Part shown: positions 48,711 through 57,934 of the stretch, piece after piece
How the letters are laid out: each line of letters opens with the position of its first letter
Position numbering within the stretch: the first letter of the stretch is position 1
Assembly: GCA_049840795.1 (NCBI GenBank)
Contig: JASGJK010000048.1
Coordinates: 124,001-188,000, forward strand
Length of the DNA: 64,000 bases
Direction of reading: 5' to 3'
Source of the DNA: UPXZ01 sp049840795
Lineage (GTDB): Bacteria; Bacteroidota; Bacteroidia; Bacteroidales; Paludibacteraceae
Program-made: the position numbers and the translations under genes
Notes under the pieces: model-generated
Seen by the model: the letters and a program-made list of their open reading frames with translations, nothing else
What the model was told of the DNA's origin: nothing
The model's database searches: none

Positions 48711-51590
48711 CTAAAACGAGATTGTATTCACTGTGCTTGATGTAGAAAGCGTCCCTGTTTTTTTCGATGTACCTGTCGTATAAGTTCCTCCTGTGTAATA
48801 GCCACCGGTATTTGTACTTGTCGAGTAAGACCCACCTGTATATATCGTGTACGAAGCCCCTTTTGTCATCGATGGAGAGGAAAATAAAAATTTATAACCT
48901 CCATTTTTAGGCTTAAATGTAATTACATCCGACGTTCCAATTCTTATATTTATAAATGTTGAAGATGATATGATTGAACTTGAGCTCACATACATATTGG
49001 GTTGAGTAGAGGTAGAACTCATAGCCTTAGTCATATTGGAGTTGGAACCGGCTCCGATAAATGTGCCGCCGTTCATATTAAATGACCCGTTAAAATCTAC
49101 CGCTTCTTCAACGCCGGATGATGGACCGTTGGCTATTGCCAACCCACCACTCATTACGATATTACCGTTGCTGTCTATGGCGTCTCCACTGGTACAGTTG
49201 GCAATAAGTGTGCCACTTATGATGTAAAGACAGCTTCCATCATTTGATTCTGTACCGCCACTTACAGTGCCTTTGGTGGCATTTATAGCATCGTTTGTGG
49301 CAGTAACATCCACGTAAGCTCCGCTCACATAAATATAAGGCGCTTCAATGGCTTCGTATGAATTGTTAACGGTGATTGTTCCTCCATATAAATAAACGTT
49401 CGTTTCCGATTTTATGCCATCGTCAGAAGAGGATATGGTCGTCGTTCCGCTTGTAAATGTAATATTCCCATCTGCTTTGATAGCTTTGGGCGACGCGTAG
49501 CTTGTACTGCCTGATGCCAATTCTGTTCCAGATGTCGTTATCGAAAGCACCGGTGTTGTTGATGCACTTCCCATAGTAAATGTTCCGTCTGCGTTTATTC
49601 CTTTTCCGGCTTTGCCTGTTGCCGTTAAAGTAACCATGCCGTTAATGATGCTGATGTTTGCATCAGATGTGATACAACACGGACTATAACCGTCTGTTGT
49701 TGAAGAAGAATTCGTATAAGTAGCTCCTGAGCCGGCATTGCTAACTTTAACTGTCCCGCCGGTTATATTCAAATTCCCATCGGCAGAAATGCCTCTGCTA
49801 CCGGCGCCAGAGGCTGTTATAGTGATATTGCTACCGCTAACGTTGACGATGCCATCTCCTTTGATAGCTGTACAATAGGAGGGATCGTAACTGGAAGCTG
49901 TCACATTCTCAAGTGTAACGCCTCCTTTTGTGGTAAATCCAATGGTGCCTCCGGTTAAGTTCATAGTGCCTGAAGATTTCAGCCCTTTGGATTGATTACC
50001 GTCCATTGTGATTGTAAAAGTACCACCATTTATATCCAATGTTCCATCTGAATCAATGATTTCCGCACCTTGTTGTGTTGCAGATAGAGTGAAAGTACCA
50101 TTATTTATTGTGATATTTCCATCGCTTTTAATCCCTTTGGGGTCAGCATAAACAGCGGTTGTGTAATTAGCCGTTCCTGATACTAAAAGTTTGGTGCCGG
50201 TGTTGGTTACTTTTATCGTAGGTGATAGACTTGTAGTACCAATACTAATTGTTCCATCGGCAGAAATACCTTTAGCTGCCGTTCCCGAAGACGTGACGGT
50301 TACATTGCCATTTGTAATGTTCACGTTGCCATCTGCACTTATGCTTGTATTTGAGTACGAATCCGTTTCTCCTAATATGTTTTTATAAGTGGCTCCGTTT
50401 CCCGAATTAGTGATATTGATAGTTCCACCGGAAATATTGATATTTTCGTCCGATGAAATTCCCTTATTGCTTATACCGGTTCCTACAATTGTAATGTTTC
50501 CATCGGATAGATTTATGGTAGAATCGCATTTAATGGCAGTACAGTAAGAAACATCGTTTCCCGCGCTGGAAGCAGTTAATACCACACCTCCTGATGTATT
50601 TATAGTATATGTTCCACCCGATATTGTCATTATGTTATCGGCTTTTAAACCTTTTGATTGATTTCCTTTGATAGTTAGATTAAACGTACCTCCGGTAATA
50701 TTCATAATACTATCACTGGCTATGGCTTTGGTATCGGCAGTGGCATTGGTATAGTTTACTGTTCCTCCGGATATATTAACATAGCCTTCCGAGTCAATAC
50801 CATCGGATGTTGGTGTAAGTGTTAATGTCCCATCACTCATCTTGAAATAGTCTCCGGTGTGGATCGCATCTTTTGCGGCTGCGGTGACATTTAATGTGCC
50901 TCCTTCTATGGAAATATAGTCATCGCTACAAATGGCGTGTTTTCCTACACTTGATACATTTAATATGCCGTTTCCGTTAAAAATAATTTGTCCTTCAGAA
51001 AATAACGTAGCTTTTTGGTCTTCACTGCTGCTGGTATAAACTGCGCCGTCTGCTAATGTGTTTACAGAGCCGCTTGTTAATGTTAAAGTACATTTTTTAC
51101 TGGATTGTATGTTTATTGCCGGTCCATCTAAATTGGTGATGGAGACATTATTGAGTACCAATTTATATTTATAATTACTGTAAATTTTCAGCATTCCATC
51201 TGGAGTGTTTCCAAGTATATTGTAGGTAATTTCACTACTTGTTGAGGCATTAATAATTACATCAGCACCGGTAGCTGTGACAGAAATACCTGCATTCGAC
51301 AGTGGATTAATAATTTGTACTGCCGATCCTTTGTAAATAATCGTCACTTTATCGTCATCGTATGTTCCGAATGTAATACTATCAATATCCGAGAGTGAGT
51401 ATGGTGTTATAGATAAATCAGTATTGTGAATATTTAAAACGGTTTGATTTGATACAAACTTGATGCTATCGGTGGTGTTGATAGTGTGGCTTTTAATAGT
51501 ATTGTCTTTTTGAAATACAAAAAGATAATTTCCCGCAGTTAATGTGAAAATTACTGCCAAAAGGAACGTAAAGAGAAATATTTTCTTCAT
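48711..51590 (-). CDS. large Cthe_2159-type beta-helix protein (959 residues)
   Basis: Exported protein with signal peptide (about 1-19), a 100-residue N-terminal region (TDSIKFVSNQTVLNI), and a long beta-helix of Gly/Ser/Thr/Asn-rich rungs such as DGTLTLTPTSDGIDSEGYVN and SISGGT-type turns. A block of about 222 residues is repeated in tandem: GTFNLTIKGNQSKGLK at residue 301 and GTFTITMDGNQSKGLK at residue 523, each followed by SYCTAIK, KGISxD and SGNGATY-like strings. The last 120 residues match the lipoprotein at 44330. The family binds acidic polysaccharide and calcium; binding here is inferred. Its ATG overlaps the stop of the small T9SS gene (ATGA). No sorting domain of its own. Confidence 0.85.
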   Translation of the reverse strand: MKKIFLFTFLLAVIFTLTAGNYLFVFQKDNTIKSHTINTTDSIKFVSNQTVLNIHNTDLSITPYSLSDIDSITFGTYDDDKVTIIYKGSAVQIINPLSNAGISVTATGADVIINASTSSEITYNILGNTPDGMLKIYSNYKYKLVLNNVSITNLDGPAINIQSSKKCTLTLTSGSVNTLADGAVYTSSSEDQKATLFSEGQIIFNGNGILNVSSVGKHAICSDDYISIEGGTLNVTAAAKDAIHTGDYFKMSDGTLTLTPTSDGIDSEGYVNISGGTVNYTNATADTKAIASDSIMNITGGTFNLTIKGNQSKGLKADNIMTISGGTYTINTSGGVVLTASSAGNDVSYCTAIKCDSTINLSDGNITIVGTGISNKGISSDENINISGGTINITNSGNGATYKNILGETDSYSNTSISADGNVNITNGNVTVTSSGTAAKGISADGTISIGTTSLSPTIKVTNTGTKLLVSGTANYTTAVYADPKGIKSDGNITINNGTFTLSATQQGAEIIDSDGTLDINGGTFTITMDGNQSKGLKSSGTMNLTGGTIGFTTKGGVTLENVTASSYDPSYCTAIKGDGIVNVSGSNITITASGAGSRGISADGNLNITGGTVKVSNAGSGATYTNSSSTTDGYSPCCITSDANISIINGMVTLTATGKAGKGINADGTFTMGSASTTPVLSITTSGTELASGSTSYASPKAIKADGNITFTSGTTTISSSDDGIKSETNVYLYGGTITVNNSYEAIEAPYIYVSGAYVDVTATNDAINATKGTVSGGTESNDGSCLYIISGTLIANCTSGDAIDSNGNIVMSGGLAIANGPSSGVEEAVDFNGSFNMNGGTFIGAGSNSNMTKAMSSTSTQPNMYVSSSSIISSSTFINIRIGTSDVITFKPKNGGYKFLFSSPSMTKGASYTIYTGGSYSTSTNTGGYYTGGTYTTGTSKKTGTLSTSSTVNTISF

Positions 51591-52075
51591 AATTTGATAA
51601 ATTTAGCGGTTAATGAATTAACTTTAACTAAATAAACACCCTTTGGGAGTGCACTTACATTTATTGTTTCAGAGGATGAATTCATTTGAAAAGATACTAT
51701 TAGTACTCCGGTAGTACTGTAAATGTTAATTTGAGGGCTTTTTTCCGGCAAATTTTTCAAAGCAATATAATCGCTTGCAGGATTTGGATAAACAGAAATA
51801 ACATTACTATTATTATCTATACCGACATCTTCTGTTGATGTAGAAAGAGTGAACGTTAATTTTATAATATCAGAAATTGGAACGGATAACCCTGTTTCGT
51901 TGTACATAAGATTACTGTCGGAGAAATAGACTTTTGATGTAGCTGTTAACGAAAAAGTTTGTGTACCGCCATTTGCGCGTACAATGTTTATCGACGACTG
52001 CGAAAAACTATTTATTGCAAACGATAGCAATAATATCATTAAAATTAAAATGTTTTTCTTACATATATTTCTCAT
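51587..52075 (-). CDS. small T9SS-sorted exported protein
   Basis: From the ATG at 52075 (MRNICKKNILILMILLLSFA) the protein has 162 residues: signal peptide ending NSFSQ, a short domain RANGGTQTFSLTATSKVYFS, SVPISDIIKLTFTLS, and a T9SS type A sorting domain from about residue 88 (VISVYPNPASDYIALKNL) ending LTAKFIKL. An in-frame ATG lies 23 codons upstream but would spoil the signal peptide. Its N-terminal strings echo residues 35-75 of the large downstream protein (TTDSIKFVSN, LSDIDSITF), so the two may be related fragments of one architecture: one carries the beta-helix, the other the sorting tail. Confidence 0.75.
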   Translation of the reverse strand: MRNICKKNILILMILLLSFAINSFSQSSINIVRANGGTQTFSLTATSKVYFSDSNLMYNETGLSVPISDIIKLTFTLSTSTEDVGIDNNSNVISVYPNPASDYIALKNLPEKSPQINIYSTTGVLIVSFQMNSSSETINVSALPKGVYLVKVNSLTAKFIKL

Positions 52076-52173
52076 AAATATATAATATTGTGAATAAACA
52101 TTGTTTATTCTGTTAAAAATATTGACAAATGTAATAGTTTGCATAATATAAACTGGCGATTTGTTTTGTAATA

Positions 52174-52181
52174 CAAACGTA
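52174..52181 (-). promoter_or_regulatory. promoter -7 element for the large beta-helix operon
   Basis: Minus strand TACGTTTG matches TAnnTTTG, 98 bases upstream of the T9SS protein start. A second match (TACATTTG) lies at 52126-52133. Confidence 0.4.
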
Positions 52182-52215
52182 AAATTAGATAAAAACTGAT
52201 TACAAAATGACCGAA

Positions 52216-52244
52216 TTGCGGTATTTATGGTAAATGTTGCGGTA
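52216..52244 (-). promoter_or_regulatory. candidate LytTR operator: two direct repeats
   Basis: TTGCGGTA occurs at 52216-52223 and again at 52237-52244 (plus-strand reading), exactly 21 bases apart. LytTR regulators bind pairs of short direct repeats spaced about two helical turns. The pair lies 34-70 bases upstream of the promoter candidate for the beta-helix operon and directly beside the LytTR regulator gene. Confidence 0.5.
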
Positions 52245-52254
52245 AAAAACAGCT

Positions 52255-52935
52255 TTAAGACTCAAAACGTTTAAAGAATAATTGCTCATAAGTTGGGCTG
52301 ATGGGTATTTTTCGATTGCCTATAAGTATATGTTTGTTGCGAACTTCTGAAATCTGCCGTAATGATACAATATATGAACGATGTACACGGATAAATTCAT
52401 CGGCAGGCAAAAAGTCAATGATTTTTTTTAGCGTCATTCGTATTGTTAATGACTCCTTATTTGAGAGATGAATGATGATATAATCGTCAAAACTTTCTAT
52501 AAATAATACACTATCAATCTCTATTGTTTTTTTACTGTAATTTGCGTGAACGGTCAAAATGCGTTTTTCTTTCACATTGAGTTTCATTCGCAGGATTGCT
52601 TTGGTTATAGCTTCACTAAATCGTTGTTGCGTGTAAGGTTTCAGAAGGTAATCAACTGCGTTAACGTTAAATCCATCCACGGCGTATTCAGAAAAAGCTG
52701 TAGTAAAAATGGCTAATGGTTTTACCGATAATTTTTTGTATAATTCAATACCATTGAAATTCGGCATTTGTATATCTATAAATATTAAATCAATTTGCTT
52801 TTTCGTCATAAAATCCAACGCTTCTTGCGGGTTGGTAAATGTCTTTATCAGCTCTATCGCTCCATTGGTTTTACAAAAATGTTCAATAATGCGAAGTGCG
52901 GGTGGCTCGTCGTCAATAGCAATAGCTTTTATCAT
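52255..52935 (-). CDS. LytTR family response regulator
   Basis: Response regulator of 226 residues. The receiver domain has IAIDDEPPALR, the phosphoacceptor Asp54 in FIDIQMPNFNG, and the conserved Thr and Lys in FTTAFSEYAVDGFNVNAVDYLLKP. The C-terminal LytTR DNA-binding domain (about 128-226) shows VLFIESFDDYIIIHL, FIRVHRSYIVSLRQI and IPISPTYEQLFFKRF. It overlaps the histidine kinase stop by 4 bases. Its likely targets are the adjacent beta-helix genes, judging from the direct repeats upstream of them. Confidence 0.93.
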   Translation of the reverse strand: MIKAIAIDDEPPALRIIEHFCKTNGAIELIKTFTNPQEALDFMTKKQIDLIFIDIQMPNFNGIELYKKLSVKPLAIFTTAFSEYAVDGFNVNAVDYLLKPYTQQRFSEAITKAILRMKLNVKEKRILTVHANYSKKTIEIDSVLFIESFDDYIIIHLSNKESLTIRMTLKKIIDFLPADEFIRVHRSYIVSLRQISEVRNKHILIGNRKIPISPTYEQLFFKRFES

Positions 52936-54014
52936 TGTAAATTTCTAATAGAAAGTTCAACTATATATTCGTTTTCATTATATGTTGTTTTTAGCATATG
53001 TCTTTGTGGATAGATAAGTTCAAGCCGCCTTATTACATTTTCAAGTCCTTTTTGTATTGTATTGTCGGCTTTTTTATTTCCGATTTCATTCTTTGATTTA
53101 AAATACAAATCATTTCCGATACTTTTGAATTGTATGTCTATTTCCGATACCTTCGATGTATTTACACCGTATTTAAAAGCATTTTCAACAAAAAAGATAA
53201 AAAGCAGTGGAGATATTTTCATTTGTGGCTCAATATCCGAGCTGTCAAGATTAATTTTTACCGTATTACCTAATCGCATACGTTGTAGGTCAATGTAGTT
53301 TTGCAAGTAATCAATTTCGTTTTTTAAAAGAACATATTCTTTTTCAATTTCTACTACAACATAACGCATAAGTTCAGATAATTTGACAATGGCTTCCGGT
53401 GTTTTTTGTGATTCTTCGAGCGAAAGCGCGTAAATTCCATTCAATGTATTAAATAAAAAATGAGGATTTACCTGTGATTTAAGAAAAGCCAATTCTGCTT
53501 TGCGCTTTTCTTCACGTGTTTCTTTCCACAACTCATTGGTTTTGAGCAAAAATGACAATAATAACACGAAAGTGAATTTAAGAATCAATTCTTGAAATTG
53601 AAACGTACGCATAAAATGCTCTATGGAATTATTGTTTTGCATATCGTGTGGTGGTACGCGAAAAGGCATATTGAATCTACTTTCGTTCTTGAACGGATGA
53701 AAATGAAACTGATTTACTATAAATCTCGAAAAAAATAAAATAAGAAAAAAGCTACACAAAATCACTACGATCCACAAAAGATATTTTTTGTTCTCAATGA
53801 TTCGGGGCAAATAGTAATAATTGACGTAAAACAACAACACCAGGAACAATGAACTGACAAAACCCTGAAATTCGGGTGGGCCAAACAGAAAGTAACTATT
53901 GAACATATTATGTCTTGTCGACACAAATGGTAAAATCAAAAATGCGACACAACTAATTATATGTATCAGTCCTGTTCGGAGAGAAATGTTTTTTATAAAA
54001 TGGTAAAATGACAT
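52932..54014 (-). CDS. LytS-like membrane sensor histidine kinase
   Basis: Sensor kinase of 360 residues from the ATG at 54014 (MSFYHFIKNISLRTG). Four hydrophobic helices with a periplasmic or membrane sensor region fill about residues 12-175. The His_kinase motif QVNPHFLFNTLNGIYAL holds the phosphorylated His near residue 181, and the ATPase domain has PLLFIFFVENAFKYG (N box) and a late GLENVIRRLELIYP (G box). It has no PAS or HAMP domain. Cotranscribed with the LytTR regulator, which it should phosphorylate. The signal sensed is unknown; envelope state is typical of the group. Confidence 0.9.
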   Translation of the reverse strand: MSFYHFIKNISLRTGLIHIISCVAFLILPFVSTRHNMFNSYFLFGPPEFQGFVSSLFLVLLFYVNYYYLPRIIENKKYLLWIVVILCSFFLILFFSRFIVNQFHFHPFKNESRFNMPFRVPPHDMQNNNSIEHFMRTFQFQELILKFTFVLLLSFLLKTNELWKETREEKRKAELAFLKSQVNPHFLFNTLNGIYALSLEESQKTPEAIVKLSELMRYVVVEIEKEYVLLKNEIDYLQNYIDLQRMRLGNTVKINLDSSDIEPQMKISPLLFIFFVENAFKYGVNTSKVSEIDIQFKSIGNDLYFKSKNEIGNKKADNTIQKGLENVIRRLELIYPQRHMLKTTYNENEYIVELSIRNLQ

Positions 54015-54044
54015 TGTTTTTTTATCAACCTTTATTTTATTTGG

Positions 54045-54052
54045 CAAATATA
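54045..54052 (-). promoter_or_regulatory. promoter -7 element for the two-component operon
   Basis: Minus strand TATATTTG matches TAnnTTTG, 30 bases upstream of the kinase ATG at 54014; it also argues for this start rather than the upstream frame extension. Confidence 0.5.
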
Positions 54053-55067
54053 GAAAGTTTATTTTAAATGATTCACTGATAGTGTGCCAATTCAACAAAA
54101 ACAAAATGTGTTTTTATACAATGAATGATTTTACGAACTCATTTTGACTTTTGTAGTTGAAGTCATCTTGCCTTTTCACGAGATTTATTACGTGTCGTTC
54201 CTACGGAACTTTTTATTGATTGATAATCATTCTGTTATTAATATGTCGTACCTAACGGCACTTCTTAGCTTCATCAGGGCAAAATCTTAACAAAAAATAT
54301 ATATCATTGGTTTTAAGCACCGTAAGTGTAACATATTATGGTTTTACTGATTTTCCTGTGAAAATGAGCCATTCAATGTGAAATTATCAGGACAAGAAAA
54401 AGACAGCGTGGCTACGCTCCTCCGGTTTCTTTGATGGTCTTATTCTCTACAAAGGAAACTGAACTAATATCCCTAAAAAGTTTCTTAGTGGATTTTTAAG
54501 CAGTGTAGCTGTGTCTTCTTTGTCGTAAAAGTTAGATTTTAACTTTCGCACATATAAACAAAAGATATCCAGATATTTAAATTACCTTATATTTTTTTAT
54601 ACTCAATATAAAACAGCTCCCTGCCCTTGTGAAAGGGCTGGGCTGAGGTTATACATAAAAAGCGGTCACAAATTATCAAAAAGTTGTAACTAACGGAATA
54701 ACAATAAATGTGAAATTTTATTCGTTTGTGTTTCAATAGCTTATAAGCTTGCAAAAGTTGAGTTGTATTCAAGATGTATTTGATGGGCGTACCCTGATGT
54801 CTTATCTTATAATGATACAGTAAGATGATGGCGATTTATCTTTTTCGGGATTGCTTTCACAGGAAAACCAGTAGAATCTCTATTTTAAATAATAAGGTGA
54901 TTATTATCTGAAATGTACATATATTTTATCTTTTCAATAGCAATAGTTTATTTGTTTGTTATTACCTTATAGAAATAGGTTTGTTAAATTTGTCAAAGAA
55001 TAGAAACTGAATATAAGCCTTAAGTTAATGGTTTAGGATTTAGTGTAAACAATACACTTAAAATGAC

Positions 55068-55097
55068 CGAATTCTACATTTTTGAACGAATTTTACA
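55068..55097 (+). promoter_or_regulatory. direct repeat upstream of the GH128/SusCD operon
   Basis: CGAATTCTACA (55068-55078) and CGAATTTTACA (55087-55097) differ at one base and are 19 bases apart, starting 52 bases before the -7 element. The first half-site lies in AAAATGACCGAATT, a 14-mer also found at 52204-52217 beside the LytTR operator candidate. Possible activator site; the spacing is shorter than usual for LytTR. Confidence 0.35.
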
Positions 55098-55119
55098 CTG
55101 CTGTCATAATATTTGTATA

Positions 55120-55127
55120 TATTTTTG
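55120..55127 (+). promoter_or_regulatory. promoter -7 element for the GH128/SusCD operon
   Basis: TATTTTTG matches TAnnTTTG, 56 bases before the ATG at 55184. Confidence 0.45.
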
Positions 55128-55183
55128 TCTTGGAAACACAGATTAGACTATTAAATATAATATAACCTTCAAATTTGGATGTC

Positions 55184-57899
55184 ATGAAGAGAAAAACTAC
55201 TTGTTTTTTAATGTCTTTGTTTTTTGTGCTGACTTGCTTCTCCCAAACGAGAACAACAATAACCGTCACCGGTGATATTGTTACCGTTGGTTCTTATAAT
55301 AATAACGAAGTAATTGTAAACGGCGCAACAGAACTACACATTACTGCCACTACGAATTTATTGTACAAAAGTATCGTAAAATTAAACTCCGTAGATTCTT
55401 GGTTGTTCATAGATAATCAGCGCCCACAATATGTGCTCGATTCGCTATTGAGTAAAATCTATATTAATGATCAACTTGCATCTTATCGCTCGAACTGTCG
55501 CGTAGCAATATATAAACATGGCGCTGTGGTGATTCCTCAATCTTCCACCTTTCAACCATTAACCGTTTTCAAAGATCAAAATTTTAGTGGAGAGTCGTCC
55601 AGCGCAATTTCTCAATTTGTTGCAAATGGTGCTTTGTCCGGCTTTGATAATAGTATCCGCTCTTTTAAGTTAAAACGAGGCTATATGGTTACTTTTGCCA
55701 CCTCATCGGATGGTATGGGGTATAGCAGAGTATTTATAGCCGACAGTAAAGATTTAGAAGTGCCGATTCTTCCTGACTTATTAGATAAAAAAATATCATA
55801 TATTCGGGTTATGCAATGGGAGTGGCCCACTAAAAAAGGATGGTGTGGCTCTAATACAGCTGAGTATATTCCTTTAAATACTACGTGGCGTTACGACTGG
55901 AGCGCAGCAGGAAACACTACCACATCGGTGGAATATGTTCCAATCCGTCAGAACGGAAGTTGGCCAGGCTGGGATGAGATCGGAGGAAAATCGTATGTAA
56001 CACACGTTTTGGGCTTTAATGAGCCGGATCATACCGAGCAGTCAAATCTCACAGTAACCCAAGCAGTAGCACAATGGCCCAATATGATGAAAACTGGGTT
56101 AAGAATAGGCTCACCGGCTTGTACTAATTTTTCGTGGCTGTACCAATTTATGGATAGCTGTAAAGCTAAAAACTATCGTGTGGATTATGTAGCCGTACAC
56201 GCATATTGGGGAGGAAAAAGTCCACAGAATTGGTATAACGACCTGAAATATATTCATGACAGAACAGGACGTCCGCTCTGGATTACTGAATGGAATAACG
56301 GTGCAAACTGGACTACCGAATCGTGGCCTACATCAGATCATTCCTTATCGACCGAAAATGCAGCCAAACAACTAAACGATATTAAAGCAATTCTACAAGT
56401 GTTAGATACTGCACACTTTATTGAACGATACTCTATTTATAATTGGGTACAAGATTGCCGTGCTATGGTACTGAACGGAAATTTAACACCCGCCGGTCAA
56501 TACTATGCTAATAATAAATCGGTAATGGCTTATAATCCGATAAACGAAGTGATACCTACGTTTGTGTATGGAAACCCATCCTTAAATATTGCATTTGGAA
56601 CGAAAAATCTTACATTAATCATTACTGATCCAAATTTTGAGAACTTTGTTGGAGCTGTTGTCGAAAGAAAAATAGATGACGGAGAATATGCAGTTATTTA
56701 TGATACGGATACATACGACGTTAAAACATTTTCCGATAATTTCGATATAACTTCCGGAGTAAATAAAGTCAGATATCGTATTCGTTCAAAATTAGCGAAC
56801 GGAAGTTTATCAATTTACTCAAATGAGGTAGGCTATGATGTGACTTCAGGAAGTGATAATATTCAATACGGTAAACTATCAGCAGCCAACGTAGGTTGGA
56901 ATTCTTTGTTCTTTTAAAAATACATATTCTCAATCTCCGGTAGTAATACTCGGAGCACCTACAAATAATAATGTATCTGCGTTATTGGTTCCGCGAGCAA
57001 AATTAATATCATCTACTTCACGTGTCAATTTGCAATTAGCCCCTTGGAGTTATCAAAACATAAGCCAGTTAAGCAAAGACGAAACTATTCCTTATTTTGT
57101 TTTGCCGGCAGGTAATTTTGATTTCGGAGGTCTCAAAGTGGCGTCGGGTAAACCCAGTGTGAACGGAAACTGGACACCGATTACATTTGCAACTCCATTT
57201 GACGATGTGCCGGTAGTATTTGCAAGTCAGTTGCTGGCGGGAACATCGTACGCTACTAACGTGCGGATTAGAAATATCACAAAAACAGGATTTGAAGCCA
57301 AAATACAGAAAGAATCAGCTGTGAAATTGACAATACCTACCGAGATAATCTCTTATATGGCAATTATGCCGGGTACGGGTACGGTTGACGGCAAAAAAAT
57401 TATTGTAGGAAGAACAAATGATAAAGCGGTAAGCTCTGTATATGCTTCTGTCAACTATGGTGAAACGGTGTCTAATCCATTATTCTTATCGCAAATGCAG
57501 ACTTGTAATGATGATACTGTCACCGCAGGATTGAGATGTACGTCTATCTACGACAAATACGCAAATGTCATAAAACAGCGCGAAAAATCTTCAGGTATAA
57601 CTGTTCAGGCTGCCGAAATGGTAGGATGGTTGGTGATGAATCCGGCTGATATACCACAAGGAGTCAATTCATTGGCTCTACCTGAAATAAACATCTATCC
57701 TAATCCGGCAAAAGATATAATTTATATTTCTCAAAACGAAATTGAAACAAATCGGAATGTGAAAATATATAATGCGATGGGCATATTAGTAAATGACATT
57801 TCTATCCATGGAAATAAAATAAATATATCAACATTACCTTCCGGATATTATTTCATAATGATGGATGGCTACAGGGCTACTAAGTTTATAAAAATATAA
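55184..57899 (+). CDS. GH128-like (asl1-type) glycoside hydrolase with T9SS domain (frameshift)
   Basis: Exported enzyme with signal peptide MKRKTTCFLMSLFFVLTCFS, an N-terminal beta domain, then a Glyco_hydro_cc/GH128-type TIM barrel. The acid/base Glu is likely in VLGFNEPDHTEQSN and the nucleophile in RPLWITEWNNGANW, with VDYVAVHAYWG between. Known GH128 enzymes cleave beta-1,3-glucan. A fibronectin-like stretch and a second beta domain follow, and the protein ends in a T9SS type A domain (EINIYPNPAKDIIYIS...TKFIKI). The frame breaks near 56911-56920 (TTTTAAAAA); FKNTYSQSPVVILGAP continues in the other frame. ATG at 55184 replaces an upstream TTG. First gene of the SusCD operon. Confidence 0.82.
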
Positions 57900-57934
57900 A
57901 AAACGTTTAACTTGTTTATATTAATGACATACAA

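Larger units (their letters stand above)
54105..55183. other. 1.08-kb intergenic region with short repeats and hairpins
   Basis: No convincing gene. It contains two related short repeats (TGTCGTTCCTACGGAACTT at 54193-54211 and TGTCGTACCTAACGGCACTT at 54243-54263), a hairpin AGCGT/ACGCT near 54407, and GCCCTT/AAGGGC at 54623-54638 in a GC-richer island. The last 150 bases hold the promoter and a direct repeat for the next operon. Scattered decayed repeats are the best description. Confidence 0.5.

Noticed and set aside
48711..51590. Repetitive Gly/Ser/Thr pattern as a CRISPR array or tandem DNA repeat
   Set aside because: Similarity is at protein level with variable codons and no constant repeat-spacer spacing. 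It is a coding beta-helix.
54015..54104. 30-residue N-terminal extension of the histidine kinase
   Set aside because: It overlaps the TAnnTTTG promoter candidate and is not part of the LytS fold. The ATG at 54014 gives the usual start.
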